Source: Terrisporobacter glycolicus ATCC 14880 = DSM 1288 (GTDB lineage Bacteria > Bacillota > Clostridia > Peptostreptococcales > Peptostreptococcaceae). Taken from it: a DNA stretch of 64,000 nucleotides. Shown here in pieces: positions 43,393-51,559 of this stretch. The translations under genes and the position numbers were made by a program. The notes under the pieces were generated by a model. That model was not told the origin of the DNA. It did not search any database and saw only the letters and a list, made by a program, of their open reading frames with translations. Every line of letters starts with the position of its first letter. Position 1 is the stretch's first letter. Where the stretch lies: contig NZ_CP117523.1 in NCBI RefSeq assembly GCF_036812735.1, positions 2,418,001 through 2,482,000 of the forward strand. Reading direction: 5' to 3'.

Positions 43393-43878
43393 TTAAATAG
43401 TTCTATCATTTTCATCCTTAATATCTATAGTCATTTCAAATAATTTAGACGAAACAAGAGCAAAAACTCCTATAGCAAGTGATAAAAATGAAACTATTAC
43501 ACAAGGTAAAATAGTAAGTGCGTAAAAATATATGTTAAATACAAAGTAAAAAATTATGTTGATTAAGTTAAAAAGAATAACCTCACTAAATGAACAGTAA
43601 GCAATATTATTTATTAACTTTGGTATACTCTGAGAAAAAGGATTTTTACTTGTTATATGTGAACACAATTTTTTCAAATTAAATAATGCAATTACATAAG
43701 GTGCTGCACAGATGTAAATACCCACAGTCATTACTGTCACATATTTTGATTCAATATTTATGGATGCACTTTTACTAAGTGCCCCCAGAATAAAAGGTAA
43801 ACCTGCCAACATAATTAATGTTAATATTATACCTGCTGAAACTATAATATTTAAAATCTTAGAATAACTATTTTTCAT
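43393..43878 (-). CDS. DUF2975 family membrane protein
   Basis: This 161-residue protein has four membrane helices (about 10-32, 47-66, 95-118, 122-145). It matches the DUF2975 family in layout and in the conserved NPFSQSIPKLINNIAYCSF. Function is unknown, but genes of this family nearly always adjoin a small XRE regulator, as here. It sits second in the operon. Confidence 0.85.
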   Translation of the reverse strand: MKNSYSKILNIIVSAGIILTLIMLAGLPFILGALSKSASINIESKYVTVMTVGIYICAAPYVIALFNLKKLCSHITSKNPFSQSIPKLINNIAYCSFSEVILFNLINIIFYFVFNIYFYALTILPCVIVSFLSLAIGVFALVSSKLFEMTIDIKDENDRTI

Positions 43879-43894
43879 TTTATATTGTCTCCTT

Positions 43895-44107
43895 TTAGTT
43901 ATGTTTTTTTAATTTATATACATCTTTAATCTTAATAAATACTGCATTTATTATTGATGTAAATAAAAATAAATATGCTATTGGTATTAAAAAGAATGGT
44001 TCCTGTAAAGTACCATCTTCTAAAACTTTGCTTCCTATTAAGTTATAAGACACTAAGCATAATAACGTCATTAGTAAACATAATAATGTAATTTTGTATT
44101 TTCTCAT
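43895..44107 (-). CDS. Small two-helix membrane protein
   Basis: This 70-residue protein has two hydrophobic helices (6-26 and 39-58) and a Lys-rich C-terminus. It is the first gene of the XRE/DUF2975 operon, 16 nt before DUF2975, with AAAGGAG before the ATG. No family recognised. Confidence 0.75.
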   Translation of the reverse strand: MRKYKITLLCLLMTLLCLVSYNLIGSKVLEDGTLQEPFFLIPIAYLFLFTSIINAVFIKIKDVYKLKKHN

Positions 44108-44137
44108 TTTCTTTCTCCTTTTTTATTTTCTATATTT

Positions 44138-44204
44138 ATATTAATATATTTTTTATAAAAATACAATAAAAATTTATTGTTTTTCAATAAATTTTTATTG
44201 TATT
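44138..44204 (-). promoter_or_regulatory. Promoter and 20-bp perfect palindrome of the XRE/DUF2975 operon
   Basis: A perfect 20-bp inverted repeat (44160-44179 with 44185-44204, 5-nt loop; arm beginning AATACAATAAAAATTT) covers the -35. On the minus strand TTGTAT (44161-44166) and TAATAT (44138-44143) are 17 bp apart. A repressor bound to the palindrome would block this promoter; the operon's own XRE protein is the obvious candidate. Confidence 0.6.
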
Positions 44205-44349
44205 TCCTAAAGTAGAATTTCAATAATACTAACTACACATTAAACTTAAATATAAGATGACACTTTAATGGTTGATATAATATAAGTTTTTAACTATAAT
44301 TTATATAATTTCTCACTATAAATATACTTTATTGTCAATAGGAGGCGCT

Positions 44350-45168
44350 ATGAAGAAAATACTATTTGTAACTGACTTATATTACAATGCAAAAGGTAGA
44401 AATTACTATGAAGAAGATCTTTTCCTTACCTCTGCACTTAGAGAAGATTTCAAATTAGTTATTTGTAATCCAAAAGATATAAATGATTTTAGCGAAGATT
44501 TCGATTTAATTTTATTTAGAAACACAGGCCCTGCTGCCAATTTTGATGAAGAATATAAAATATTTAGAAATAAAATAAAAACCAATAATTTAATTACTTA
44601 TAATTCTTTTGATGGCCACGGTGATATGAACGGGAAAAATTATTTGATAGATCTTACAAACAAAAATATGCCTGTTATTAAAACTATCAATCATATTAAC
44701 GACTTTCATAAACTACCATATGTAGATAATTATATAATAAAACCCATAGATGGTGCCGATTCCATAGGTTTAGAATTTTTAAGCAAGAAAGAAATTTGTA
44801 AAAAAATTAACTCAACTAATTACAATTTTTTAATTCAACCATTCATAGATTTTCAGTACGAAGTGTCTTTTTATTATATAGATAGAAAATTCCAGTATGC
44901 TCTTTATACTCCAGATAAAGGAAAGAGATGGCAAATGGAAGAATATACACCTACAAATAAAGATTTTGATTTTTGTAATATTTTATTAAATTGGAATAAT
45001 TTAAGTCATGGAATTCAAAGAATTGATGCTTGTAGAGATGAAAATGGTAATTTACTTCTTGTAGAAATGGAAGATTTAAATCCTTATTTGTCTTTACTAG
45101 ATATTTCTCCAACTTTAAGAGATAAGTTTGTTTATTCATTAAAAGACTCTTTAAACAACCTTTTATAA
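44350..45168 (+). CDS. ATP-grasp family enzyme of unknown substrate
   Basis: This 272-residue enzyme has the RimK/glutathione-synthetase-like ATP-grasp order: an N-terminal preATP-grasp domain (1-95), then DNYIIKPIDGADSIG (ATP-binding Lys and small-residue loop, near 135), FLIQPFIDFQYEVSFYYID (near 165) and LLLVEMEDLNPYLSL with metal-binding Glu and Asn (near 240). Such enzymes join a carboxylate to an amine. No substrate-suggestive neighbours are present. The ATG at 44350 has AGGAGG 4 nt upstream. It is monocistronic and ends at a strong terminator. Confidence 0.8.
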   Translation: MKKILFVTDLYYNAKGRNYYEEDLFLTSALREDFKLVICNPKDINDFSEDFDLILFRNTGPAANFDEEYKIFRNKIKTNNLITYNSFDGHGDMNGKNYLIDLTNKNMPVIKTINHINDFHKLPYVDNYIIKPIDGADSIGLEFLSKKEICKKINSTNYNFLIQPFIDFQYEVSFYYIDRKFQYALYTPDKGKRWQMEEYTPTNKDFDFCNILLNWNNLSHGIQRIDACRDENGNLLLVEMEDLNPYLSLLDISPTLRDKFVYSLKDSLNNLL

Positions 45169-45171
45169 TAA

Positions 45172-45212
45172 AAATAGCAACTATTTTATGTTATCTAAAA
45201 TAGTTGCTATTT
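45172..45212. terminator. Bidirectional terminator between ATP-grasp and symporter genes
   Basis: AAAATAGCAACTATTTTA pairs with TAAAATAGTTGCTATTTT, an 18-bp perfect stem with a 5-7-nt loop and T run. Confidence 0.9.
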
Positions 45213-45231
45213 TATTTTTTATTTAATTAAG

Positions 45232-46596
45232 CTACTTTTGAATCTTTTTTTCTTTAGATTTTAATGACTTGTCCACAGCAACAGCTGTTGTCATTGCTCC
45301 ATTAACATTTAACATTGTTCTTCCCATATCAAGAATTGGATCTATAGCTATTATTGCTCCAGCCAGCGGAAAATATGCTCCCATTCCCATACCTGAAATT
45401 ACCACAGATACAGACATAGTTGCAGTTCCTGGTATTCCTGCAATACCTAGTGAACTTATTGTTATAACTATTATTAACATTACGTAGAAAGTAAAGTTCA
45501 TATCTACTCCAGCCATATTAGCAATCAATACACTAACTAATGCTGGATATACTCCTGCACATCCATTCATACCCATGTTTGAACCTAAGCTAGTTACAAA
45601 ACTGGCAGTTCCTGAGTCTACTTTCATATTTTCAGTTAAAGCTTCTATAGTAACAGGTAATGTTCCTAAACTTGAACGAGATGTGAAAGCTAGAATTAAT
45701 GCTTTTGATGCATTTTTAATATAAGTTATTGGGTTCATTCCACTTAGAGTAATTATTACCAAGTGAACAACAAACATAATTGCCACACTTATATATAATG
45801 CTAAGATAAAATCTACAACATCTAAAAGTGAATTTACGCCTCTACTTGCTATGGTACTTGCCATCAATGGTACAACTGCATAAGGCATAAGTTTTATAAC
45901 TGTGATAGCAACTGAAACTATAATTTTATAAAAAGCTTCCACAATATCTATAAAAGGTTTTATTATTTCTAAGTATTTTTTTCTAAGTCTTCTTATGGCA
46001 AGACCTATAAAAGCTGCAAAAATTACTACTGCTACTGTATTTCCATCAGCCATAGCCTTTATTGGATTTGATGGAAGTAAATTTCTTATAGTGTCTGGCA
46101 ATGATGTTATCTCTCTAAGTTCTTCACTAGTATTTGCTACTTGTACAGAAGCACCTAAATCAAATATATTTGCTACTATTACAGCGATAATAGCTGCTAT
46201 TGCTGTTGTTGCAAAAAACATTGCCACAGATCTAAATGTTAGTTTTCCTAAGTTGTCTTCTTTCATATTCATTATAACTCTAATTATTGAAACTAAGACT
46301 AAAGGCATTACTATCATTTTCAATAAATCCATAAATCCGTTTCCAAATAATCCATACCATATACTTACTTCATTTATCCATGTAATAGATGTAGGGTCTT
46401 TAGGAAACTGAGCCAATGCTTGAATTAAAATTCCAAGACCTAAGCCCATAAATATTGAAATTACCATTAAGTTTGTAAATTTAAATTTCTTGCTTATTTT
46501 ATTTATTATAAAGAATAAGCCTACTAGAACAACAACCATTAATACACTGTATATATTAGTTATCATTAAAAATTGCGATAAAAATGTATTACTCAT
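45232..46596 (-). CDS. Dicarboxylate/amino acid:cation symporter, TcyP-like (probable L-cystine uptake)
   Basis: This 454-residue sodium-symporter family protein has eight or more helices plus re-entrant loops. Recognisable are LLKMIVMPLVLVSII near residue 85, the Ser-rich hairpin FTSRSSLGTLPVT and NMGMNGCAGVYPA. The sequence resembles TcyP/YhcL cystine transporters more than glutamate or C4-dicarboxylate carriers. The promoter carries two TTATC-N5-GATAA palindromes identical in type to those before cysK, which supports a sulfur amino acid role. The ATG at 46594-46596 follows GGGAGG. It is monocistronic. Confidence 0.82.
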   Translation of the reverse strand: MSNTFLSQFLMITNIYSVLMVVVLVGLFFIINKISKKFKFTNLMVISIFMGLGLGILIQALAQFPKDPTSITWINEVSIWYGLFGNGFMDLLKMIVMPLVLVSIIRVIMNMKEDNLGKLTFRSVAMFFATTAIAAIIAVIVANIFDLGASVQVANTSEELREITSLPDTIRNLLPSNPIKAMADGNTVAVVIFAAFIGLAIRRLRKKYLEIIKPFIDIVEAFYKIIVSVAITVIKLMPYAVVPLMASTIASRGVNSLLDVVDFILALYISVAIMFVVHLVIITLSGMNPITYIKNASKALILAFTSRSSLGTLPVTIEALTENMKVDSGTASFVTSLGSNMGMNGCAGVYPALVSVLIANMAGVDMNFTFYVMLIIVITISSLGIAGIPGTATMSVSVVISGMGMGAYFPLAGAIIAIDPILDMGRTMLNVNGAMTTAVAVDKSLKSKEKKIQK

Positions 46597-46616
46597 ATTA
46601 TCCTCCCAAATGTTTA

Positions 46617-46660
46617 TTATCAAAATGATAATTTAGATTATATCATTATCATTTTGATAA
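46617..46660 (-). promoter_or_regulatory. Two TTATC-N5-GATAA operators upstream of the cystine-type symporter
   Basis: TTATCAAAATGATAA (46617-46631) and TTATCATTTTGATAA (46646-46660) lie 29 bp apart, start to start, just before the symporter ribosome site. The first copy is identical to one upstream of cysK (51560-51574). A cysteine-responsive regulator such as CymR is the likely reader by function, but this is inferred. Confidence 0.65.
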
Positions 46661-46679
46661 TACAATACCTTTTCATAAA

Positions 46680-46718
46680 AAAAGAAGTATCTCTTAAAAA
46701 ACTTTGAGATACTTCTTT
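46680..46718 (-). terminator. Terminator after the zinc-ribbon membrane protein
   Basis: AAAAGAAGTATCTC pairs with GAGATACTTCTTTT, a 14-bp perfect stem with a 12-nt loop, 6 nt past the stop. Confidence 0.85.
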
Positions 46719-46723
46719 TAAAA

Positions 46724-47134
46724 TTAACTTCTCTTTATAAAATCTACATTGCACTTTGGGCAGTGAATAGAAATCTTACCTTTCCCCTTAGGTACTCTCA
46801 CCTTCTGTTTACAAGAAGGGCATTTAAAAAATGCATATGACTTCTTTTGTTCTTTTATCTTCTTTTGTTTATCCAGTAATAACTTTACTTTATTATGAAA
46901 ATTTAAATATGCTGTTTTTTCTGAATATCTTTTATTAAAATTCTTAGAAAACATTCTAAAATATATAAATACCACCATAGCTAAAGCCAAAATATAAAAT
47001 ATTTCGCCAAAGAAACTTGCTCTACCACTTAATAAAGATATTATTAAACTTACAAATACTAACTTAAAAAGAAATTGATTCAATTCATCATTTCCATATC
47101 TTCCATACATAAATTTCATTAATTTTTCTTTCAT
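46724..47134 (-). CDS. Small membrane protein with C-terminal zinc ribbon
   Basis: This 136-residue protein has two membrane helices (about 22-38 and 44-62), a basic linker, and a C-terminal zinc ribbon with CPSCKQKVRVP and CPKCNVDF. This helix-plus-zinc-ribbon type is common in Clostridia and has no assigned role. It is monocistronic and lies opposite the CDF transporter gene. Confidence 0.8.
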   Translation of the reverse strand: MKEKLMKFMYGRYGNDELNQFLFKLVFVSLIISLLSGRASFFGEIFYILALAMVVFIYFRMFSKNFNKRYSEKTAYLNFHNKVKLLLDKQKKIKEQKKSYAFFKCPSCKQKVRVPKGKGKISIHCPKCNVDFIKRS

Positions 47135-47322
47135 TATTAATCTCCCTTGAAATTTTAATCTTTCGTGTAAAGAATTTTAACATATATAATGATTTTTAAC
47201 AACTATTTTCATTATTAACAGAAACCTTATTACAAAACCCTTATTCTGGGTATCTATTAATTGTATTCATTTTGTTAAAACAAGTGTCATTTTCAATTGA
47301 TAATACAATCCAGTTATTTTTC

Positions 47323-47351
47323 TTGACATAATCACATTTTAACAGTAATAT
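47323..47351 (+). promoter_or_regulatory. Promoter of the CDF transporter
   Basis: TTGACA (47323-47328) and TAATAT (47346-47351) are 17 bp apart, about 45 nt before the start codon. A TATAAT lies 3 bp further on, with a 20-bp spacing. No metal-responsive box is evident. Confidence 0.5.
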
Positions 47352-47395
47352 AATATTATTAATTGAGAACGAAAATTTAAGTGAGAGGGATTAAT

Positions 47396-48295
47396 ATGAG
47401 CAATAGTAGATATGAGGAAGCAACAAAAGTCACATTAATATCAATTCTGTGGAATGTGATTTTAACATTTATTAAAATCTTAGGAGGTATACTAGGAAAA
47501 TCAAACGCCATGATTGCAGATGGTCTTCACTCTGCATCAGATATAATTAGTTCAATAGGAGTTTTAATAGGTAATAAAATTGCAAAAACACCCAATGATA
47601 AAGAACACAATTATGGACATGAAAAAGCAGAAACTTTAGTGTCTTTTTTATTGTCCATGTTACTTATAGGTGTTGCATTAAAAATAAGTTTAAATGGATT
47701 TAATTCACTACTTCACTTGGAAGATGTGCAAGTGCCCACATTTTTACCACTAATTATTTCTGTAATTTCCATAGTAATAAAAGAATATCAATATAGAATT
47801 ACTATAAAAGTTGCTAAGAAAATAAATTCGCCATCACTAAAAGCAGATGCTTGGCATCATAGATCTGATGCTTTATCTTCTGTGGCTGCATTTATAGGTA
47901 TAGGTGGTTCTTTACTTGGATTCAAAGCATTAGATCCTATTGCTACAGTAGTTGTTGGTTTATTTGTTGCAAAAGTTGGATTAGATATTTTTAAGGATGC
48001 AATTAATGAATTAATGGATTATTCCATAGATGAAAAGGATGAATCACAAATCATTGCAATTGCAAATTGTACAGATGGTGTTTTAAATATTGGTGAACTT
48101 AGAACAAGAAAACACGGTTCAATGGCATATGTTGACTTAACTATTTGTGTAAATAAAGATTTAACAGTTCTACAGGGACATGAAATTGCAAATAAACTTG
48201 AAATATCAATTCTAGAAGAGTTGCAAATTGTAAAAGGTATAACTGTTCATGTGGAACCTTGTATAAACTGCGACGATTATAAGTGTTGTATTTAA
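47396..48295 (+). CDS. Cation diffusion facilitator (CDF) metal exporter
   Basis: This 299-residue CDF family protein exports divalent metal in exchange for protons. Six helices hold the transport-site motifs ADGLHSASD (helix 2) and ADAWHHRSDALSS (helix 5). The His-D-H-x-D-type pairs (H-x3-D and H-x3-D) suggest Zn2+, Co2+ or Fe2+, or Mn2+ in some subfamilies. The C-terminal domain (about 205-299) has the HGSMAYVDL core and ends in a Cys cluster, CINCDDYKCC, which may bind metal. The ATG at 47396 follows GAGAGGG. It is monocistronic. Confidence 0.92.
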   Translation: MSNSRYEEATKVTLISILWNVILTFIKILGGILGKSNAMIADGLHSASDIISSIGVLIGNKIAKTPNDKEHNYGHEKAETLVSFLLSMLLIGVALKISLNGFNSLLHLEDVQVPTFLPLIISVISIVIKEYQYRITIKVAKKINSPSLKADAWHHRSDALSSVAAFIGIGGSLLGFKALDPIATVVVGLFVAKVGLDIFKDAINELMDYSIDEKDESQIIAIANCTDGVLNIGELRTRKHGSMAYVDLTICVNKDLTVLQGHEIANKLEISILEELQIVKGITVHVEPCINCDDYKCCI

Positions 48296-48300
48296 TATAA

Positions 48301-48331
48301 AAACTCAGCTTAAATATTTAAGCTGAGTTTT
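48301..48331. terminator. Bidirectional terminator between CDF and flavodoxin genes
   Basis: AAACTCAGCTTAA pairs perfectly with TTAAGCTGAGTTT around a 4-nt loop. Confidence 0.9.
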
Positions 48332-48333
48332 TA

Positions 48334-48867
48334 TTATTGTAAATTTAGCTCTTTAACTAACTTAATTATTTGTTTAATATTTTCTTTATCTGTAAAGTCA
48401 GCAGGTGTTACATAAGCATCTAGCATGCCTTTTGTATTTTCATCCATTTCCTCTTCTTTTTGTTTTTTTAATATTCTTTTAAACATATTCATCATTAATT
48501 TATCTGTTACATTTAAATTTTTATAATTAAAAGCACCTCTTAAATAAAATTGTTTTATATTATCTATATCTTTAAAATTGTTTTTCTTTACTTCTTCATA
48601 AATTTTGTCATCCATAATCGATAGACCTACATAAAATACTATGAGATTTTTACTCCTAAATTTATCAATATCTTTATAAATATTTTTAAAACCTTTTATA
48701 GTCCCTGCATGTAGCCAACCACCAAAAATAATATTATCATAGTTTAATAAATCTACTGTGCTTACATCATCTATTTTGGATACTCTACAATCTAGTTCTT
48801 CTCCTATCCATTTTGCATATTTTTCTGTACTACCATACCTTGATTCATAAACAACTATACTTTTCAT
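48334..48867 (-). CDS. Flavodoxin-like protein (protoporphyrinogen-oxidase HemG type fold)
   Basis: This 177-residue flavodoxin-fold protein should bind FMN. The phosphate loop SRYGSTEKYAKWI is near residue 10, and FGGWLHAGTIKGFKN near 50 matches the flavodoxin_5 (HemG-like) subgroup. HemG activity is unlikely to be the point here because the neighbours are an FMN-binding protein and a TetR regulator. It is the last gene of that three-gene operon, 10 nt after the FMN-binding gene. Confidence 0.85.
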   Translation of the reverse strand: MKSIVVYESRYGSTEKYAKWIGEELDCRVSKIDDVSTVDLLNYDNIIFGGWLHAGTIKGFKNIYKDIDKFRSKNLIVFYVGLSIMDDKIYEEVKKNNFKDIDNIKQFYLRGAFNYKNLNVTDKLMMNMFKRILKKQKEEEMDENTKGMLDAYVTPADFTDKENIKQIIKLVKELNLQ

Positions 48868-48877
48868 ATTAATCCCC

Positions 48878-49252
48878 CTATTTTTTTAGTGCATTTTCCA
48901 CAGATTTCAAATATGCTTTTGATGATACAGTTGCACCACTTATAACATCTACATTTACATTTTGTTTTTCTATTATTTTTTCCCACAATTCACTACTTAC
49001 ATCTGGAGTTAGTGGTTCTGTCAATACTTTAATATTTTCTATTTTTTGATTCTTTACACTAACTTCTACTTCACTAGTCCATCTGTCCTTAGAATATTTT
49101 CCTACATAAGTTCCATCTTCCAACTTACTTATATCTACACTATTTATTTCAACATTTTTGCCTTCTTTTATTCCTCTTGTCATTGCAAAAAATCCGCTCC
49201 CAATTATAACTATAAGAACAGATAAAAATATTTTAGTTTTTTTGAACATCAT
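48878..49252 (-). CDS. FMN-binding domain protein with N-terminal membrane anchor
   Basis: This 124-residue protein has an N-terminal hydrophobic helix (6-25) and an outside FMN_bind domain. The signature DVISGATVSSKAYLKSVENA near the end is where FMN is covalently attached in RnfG/NqrC-type proteins (SGATxSS). It sits between TetR and flavodoxin genes, which suggests a small electron-transfer path across the membrane. That pathway is inferred. Confidence 0.88.
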   Translation of the reverse strand: MMFKKTKIFLSVLIVIIGSGFFAMTRGIKEGKNVEINSVDISKLEDGTYVGKYSKDRWTSEVEVSVKNQKIENIKVLTEPLTPDVSSELWEKIIEKQNVNVDVISGATVSSKAYLKSVENALKK

Positions 49253-49287
49253 TAGTATCCCCCTTTAAAATTTATTTTCTATATTTT

Positions 49288-49905
49288 TTAATTATTTTTA
49301 AATAATCCGTAGATCATAAAATCCACATATTCATCTATTAATTTGTTTAAAAATTCTTTATCTTGATTATTTGATAGCACCATATTTGATATAAATCCAT
49401 TTATAGATATCCAAGAAAAAAATGCATATTTTTCTGTATCAACATGGCGCAACAATCCTTCTTCTAAATATTTATCATATTTTTTTTTAGTCTCTTTTAT
49501 TTTTAAACTGCTTCTTTCCTCTTCTGTAAAATCAAAATTTACTTTTTTAATTATATCAATATTATTTAGCATTATTGCTCTGTATTCTTCAGGACTTTCC
49601 AAAATTAAATTAATGTATGTTTTAAATAAATTTTTAATATTAGTTTCTTCGTTAGGATCATTCAATTTTAAATTACTCATGGTATAAATTATTTTTGATG
49701 ATTTTTCTTGCCATATTGATAATACTATATCTGCTTTATTTTCATAATAGTTGTATATTAAAGAAGGAGAATAATCTATCTTACTTGCTATCTTTCGAAT
49801 GGATAATTTTGAATATCCTTCTTCTATTATTATTTCACTCGCTGCTTTATGTATTTCTTTTTTAATTTTTTCTTTTTCCATCTTACGTCTTTCTTGTATT
49901 CCCAT
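49288..49905 (-). CDS. TetR family regulator of the FMN-binding/flavodoxin operon
   Basis: This 205-residue regulator has the TetR HTH (LSIRKIASKIDYSPSLIYNYYENK) and a helical C-terminal domain. The ATG at 49903-49905 follows GGAGG; a short in-frame extension upstream has no site. It heads an operon with the FMN-binding and flavodoxin genes (35- and 10-nt gaps). An overlapping pair of TGAAC/GTTCA palindromes upstream suggests autoregulation. Confidence 0.88.
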   Translation of the reverse strand: MGIQERRKMEKEKIKKEIHKAASEIIIEEGYSKLSIRKIASKIDYSPSLIYNYYENKADIVLSIWQEKSSKIIYTMSNLKLNDPNEETNIKNLFKTYINLILESPEEYRAIMLNNIDIIKKVNFDFTEEERSSLKIKETKKKYDKYLEEGLLRHVDTEKYAFFSWISINGFISNMVLSNNQDKEFLNKLIDEYVDFMIYGLFKNN

Positions 49906-49943
49906 TTTTCCTCCTTGCAAATCTTATTGATTTTATATACATC

Positions 49944-49967
49944 GTTCAATTAATGAACACTGTTCAT
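49944..49967 (-). promoter_or_regulatory. Overlapping TetR-type palindromes upstream of the TetR operon
   Basis: GTTCA-N5-TGAAC (49944-49958) overlaps ATGAACA-c-TGTTCAT (49953-49967), so three half-sites share one stretch about 40-60 nt before the start codon. This is the usual form of an autoregulated TetR operator. Confidence 0.55.
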
Positions 49968-50036
49968 ATTATTAATAGTATCACATTTCACACAATTTAC
50001 CATAAAAATATTTGGACATTTTCTTTTTCACATAAA

Positions 50037-50060
50037 AAAAAGAGGTCTTCACCTCTCTCA
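50037..50060 (-). terminator. Terminator after the serine acetyltransferase gene
   Basis: GAGAGGT-gaag-ACCTCTT on the minus strand is followed by a T run of eight, overlapping the stop region of the gene. Confidence 0.8.
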
Positions 50061-50061
50061 T

Positions 50062-50628
50062 TTATATAAAATATATAACGTTGTCTATATCTTCTTCATT
50101 CACATTACTTGTGTTATATTTAATTTTTGCAGGTATTCCTACAGCTGTACTATTAGATGGCATATCCCTTAAAACAACTGAGTTAGCTCCTATCTTACAA
50201 TGATCACCTATATTAACAGGACCTAGTATTTTTGCTCCCGAACCAACTACAATATCATCACCTAAAGTAGGATGTCTTTTAAATTCTTTTTCATTTCCTG
50301 TAGCACCTATAGTAGCTCCTTGATATATAGTAACTCTATCTCCAATTATGGTCGTTTCTCCTATAACAACTCCGCTTCCATGGTCTATAAGTGTTCCCAT
50401 ACCTATTTGCGCGCCTGGGTGAATTTCTATACCAGTAAAGAATCTACTCAATTGAGATATTGCTCTAGCAAGAAAAAATCTTTTTTTATTATAAAAGAAG
50501 TGAGATATTCTATACATTATAAGAGAGTGTACAGAAGGGTATAGCAAAAATACTTCTATCTTATTTCTAGCAGCTGGATCATTTTCTAGTATAAAATTTA
50601 TATCTGCTCTTGTATGTTCAAACAACAT
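50062..50628 (-). CDS. cysE: Serine O-acetyltransferase (EpsC/CysE type)
   Basis: This enzyme acetylates L-serine with acetyl-CoA to O-acetylserine, the substrate of cysteine synthase. Its 188 residues match the short Gram-positive EpsC form. An N-terminal helical part leads into a left-handed beta-helix of hexapeptide repeats, visible in GAQIGMGTLIDHGSGVVIGE and GATIGATG. Active-site His and Asp are in IDHGSG and the later GDHCKIGAN. It lies 12 nt downstream of cysK, so the two-step pathway is encoded by one transcript. Confidence 0.93.
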   Translation of the reverse strand: MLFEHTRADINFILENDPAARNKIEVFLLYPSVHSLIMYRISHFFYNKKRFFLARAISQLSRFFTGIEIHPGAQIGMGTLIDHGSGVVIGETTIIGDRVTIYQGATIGATGNEKEFKRHPTLGDDIVVGSGAKILGPVNIGDHCKIGANSVVLRDMPSNSTAVGIPAKIKYNTSNVNEEDIDNVIYFI

Positions 50629-50640
50629 AATCTCACCTCT

Positions 50641-51537
50641 CTAAAAAATTCCCATGGACATATATTTATCTACACCATCAGGCGCAACAGTCACTATTTT
50701 TTTATTAGGGTGTTTTTTAGAAATTTCTATAGCCCCAAATACATTTGCACCAGAAGATATTCCTACTAAAACACCTAATTTATTTGCAAGCAATCTAACC
50801 ATTTCAAAAGCATCTTCATCGCTTACTGTAATTACTTCATCCACTATATCCTCATAGTAATTTTTAGGTATAAAGTTTGCACCTATTCCTTGAATTTTGT
50901 GTGATCCCGCCTTTTTCTCTGTAATAAGCGGTGATGATAAAGGTTCTATTCCTATGGCTTCTATGCTTTCATTTTTCTCTTTTAAAAATTTTCCTACTCC
51001 GCTTATTGTTCCACCGGAGCCTATACCTGCAATAATAACATTTATATCTGGAACTTCTTTATAGATTTCTGGTCCTGTTTTTTCATAGTGAACTTTAGGA
51101 TTATCTTCATTTTCAAATTGACCAAGATTTATATAGTTATCATTTTCTTTTAATAGTTCTTCTAACTTTTCAATAGATCCATTCATACCTTTAGATCCTT
51201 CTGTTAATATTAATTCCGCTCCAAAAGCTTTTACAAGCTGTCTTCTTTCCATACTCATGGTTTCTGGCATTATTATTATAACTTTATAACCTTTTAAGCT
51301 TCCTGCCATAGCAAGACCTATACCTGTATTTCCACTTGTAGCCTCCACCAATACACTACCTTCTTTTAATACTCCTCTTTTTTCAGCTCCTTCAATCATG
51401 GAGAGTGCAATTCTATCTTTTATGCTTCCACCTGGATTATATTTTTCTAATTTAACATATACATTTTCATATCCTATTTTATCTAAAGATATAATAGGCG
51501 TATTCCCTATTAACTCCAAACCATCTTTATATATCAT
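50641..51537 (-). CDS. cysK: Cysteine synthase A (O-acetylserine sulfhydrylase)
   Basis: CysK is the PLP enzyme that makes L-cysteine from O-acetylserine and sulfide. The PLP lysine lies in NPGGSIKDR (near residue 42). TSGNTGIGLAMAG is the substrate loop (near 68), and GIGSGGTISG binds the PLP phosphate. At 298 residues it has normal length. It is the first gene of the cysK-cysE operon. Three regularly spaced palindromes lie in its promoter, and a Cys-containing regulator gene is divergent. Confidence 0.95.
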   Translation of the reverse strand: MIYKDGLELIGNTPIISLDKIGYENVYVKLEKYNPGGSIKDRIALSMIEGAEKRGVLKEGSVLVEATSGNTGIGLAMAGSLKGYKVIIIMPETMSMERRQLVKAFGAELILTEGSKGMNGSIEKLEELLKENDNYINLGQFENEDNPKVHYEKTGPEIYKEVPDINVIIAGIGSGGTISGVGKFLKEKNESIEAIGIEPLSSPLITEKKAGSHKIQGIGANFIPKNYYEDIVDEVITVSDEDAFEMVRLLANKLGVLVGISSGANVFGAIEISKKHPNKKIVTVAPDGVDKYMSMGIF

Positions 51538-51559
51538 TACTATTCCTCCCTATTTCCAA

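Noticed and set aside
44160-44204. Terminator of a plus-strand gene
   Set aside because: No gene ends there on either strand; the hairpin overlaps a promoter of the minus-strand operon.
45995-46411. 138-codon plus-strand frame within the symporter gene
   Set aside because: It is a shadow of the hydrophobic coding sequence on the other strand.
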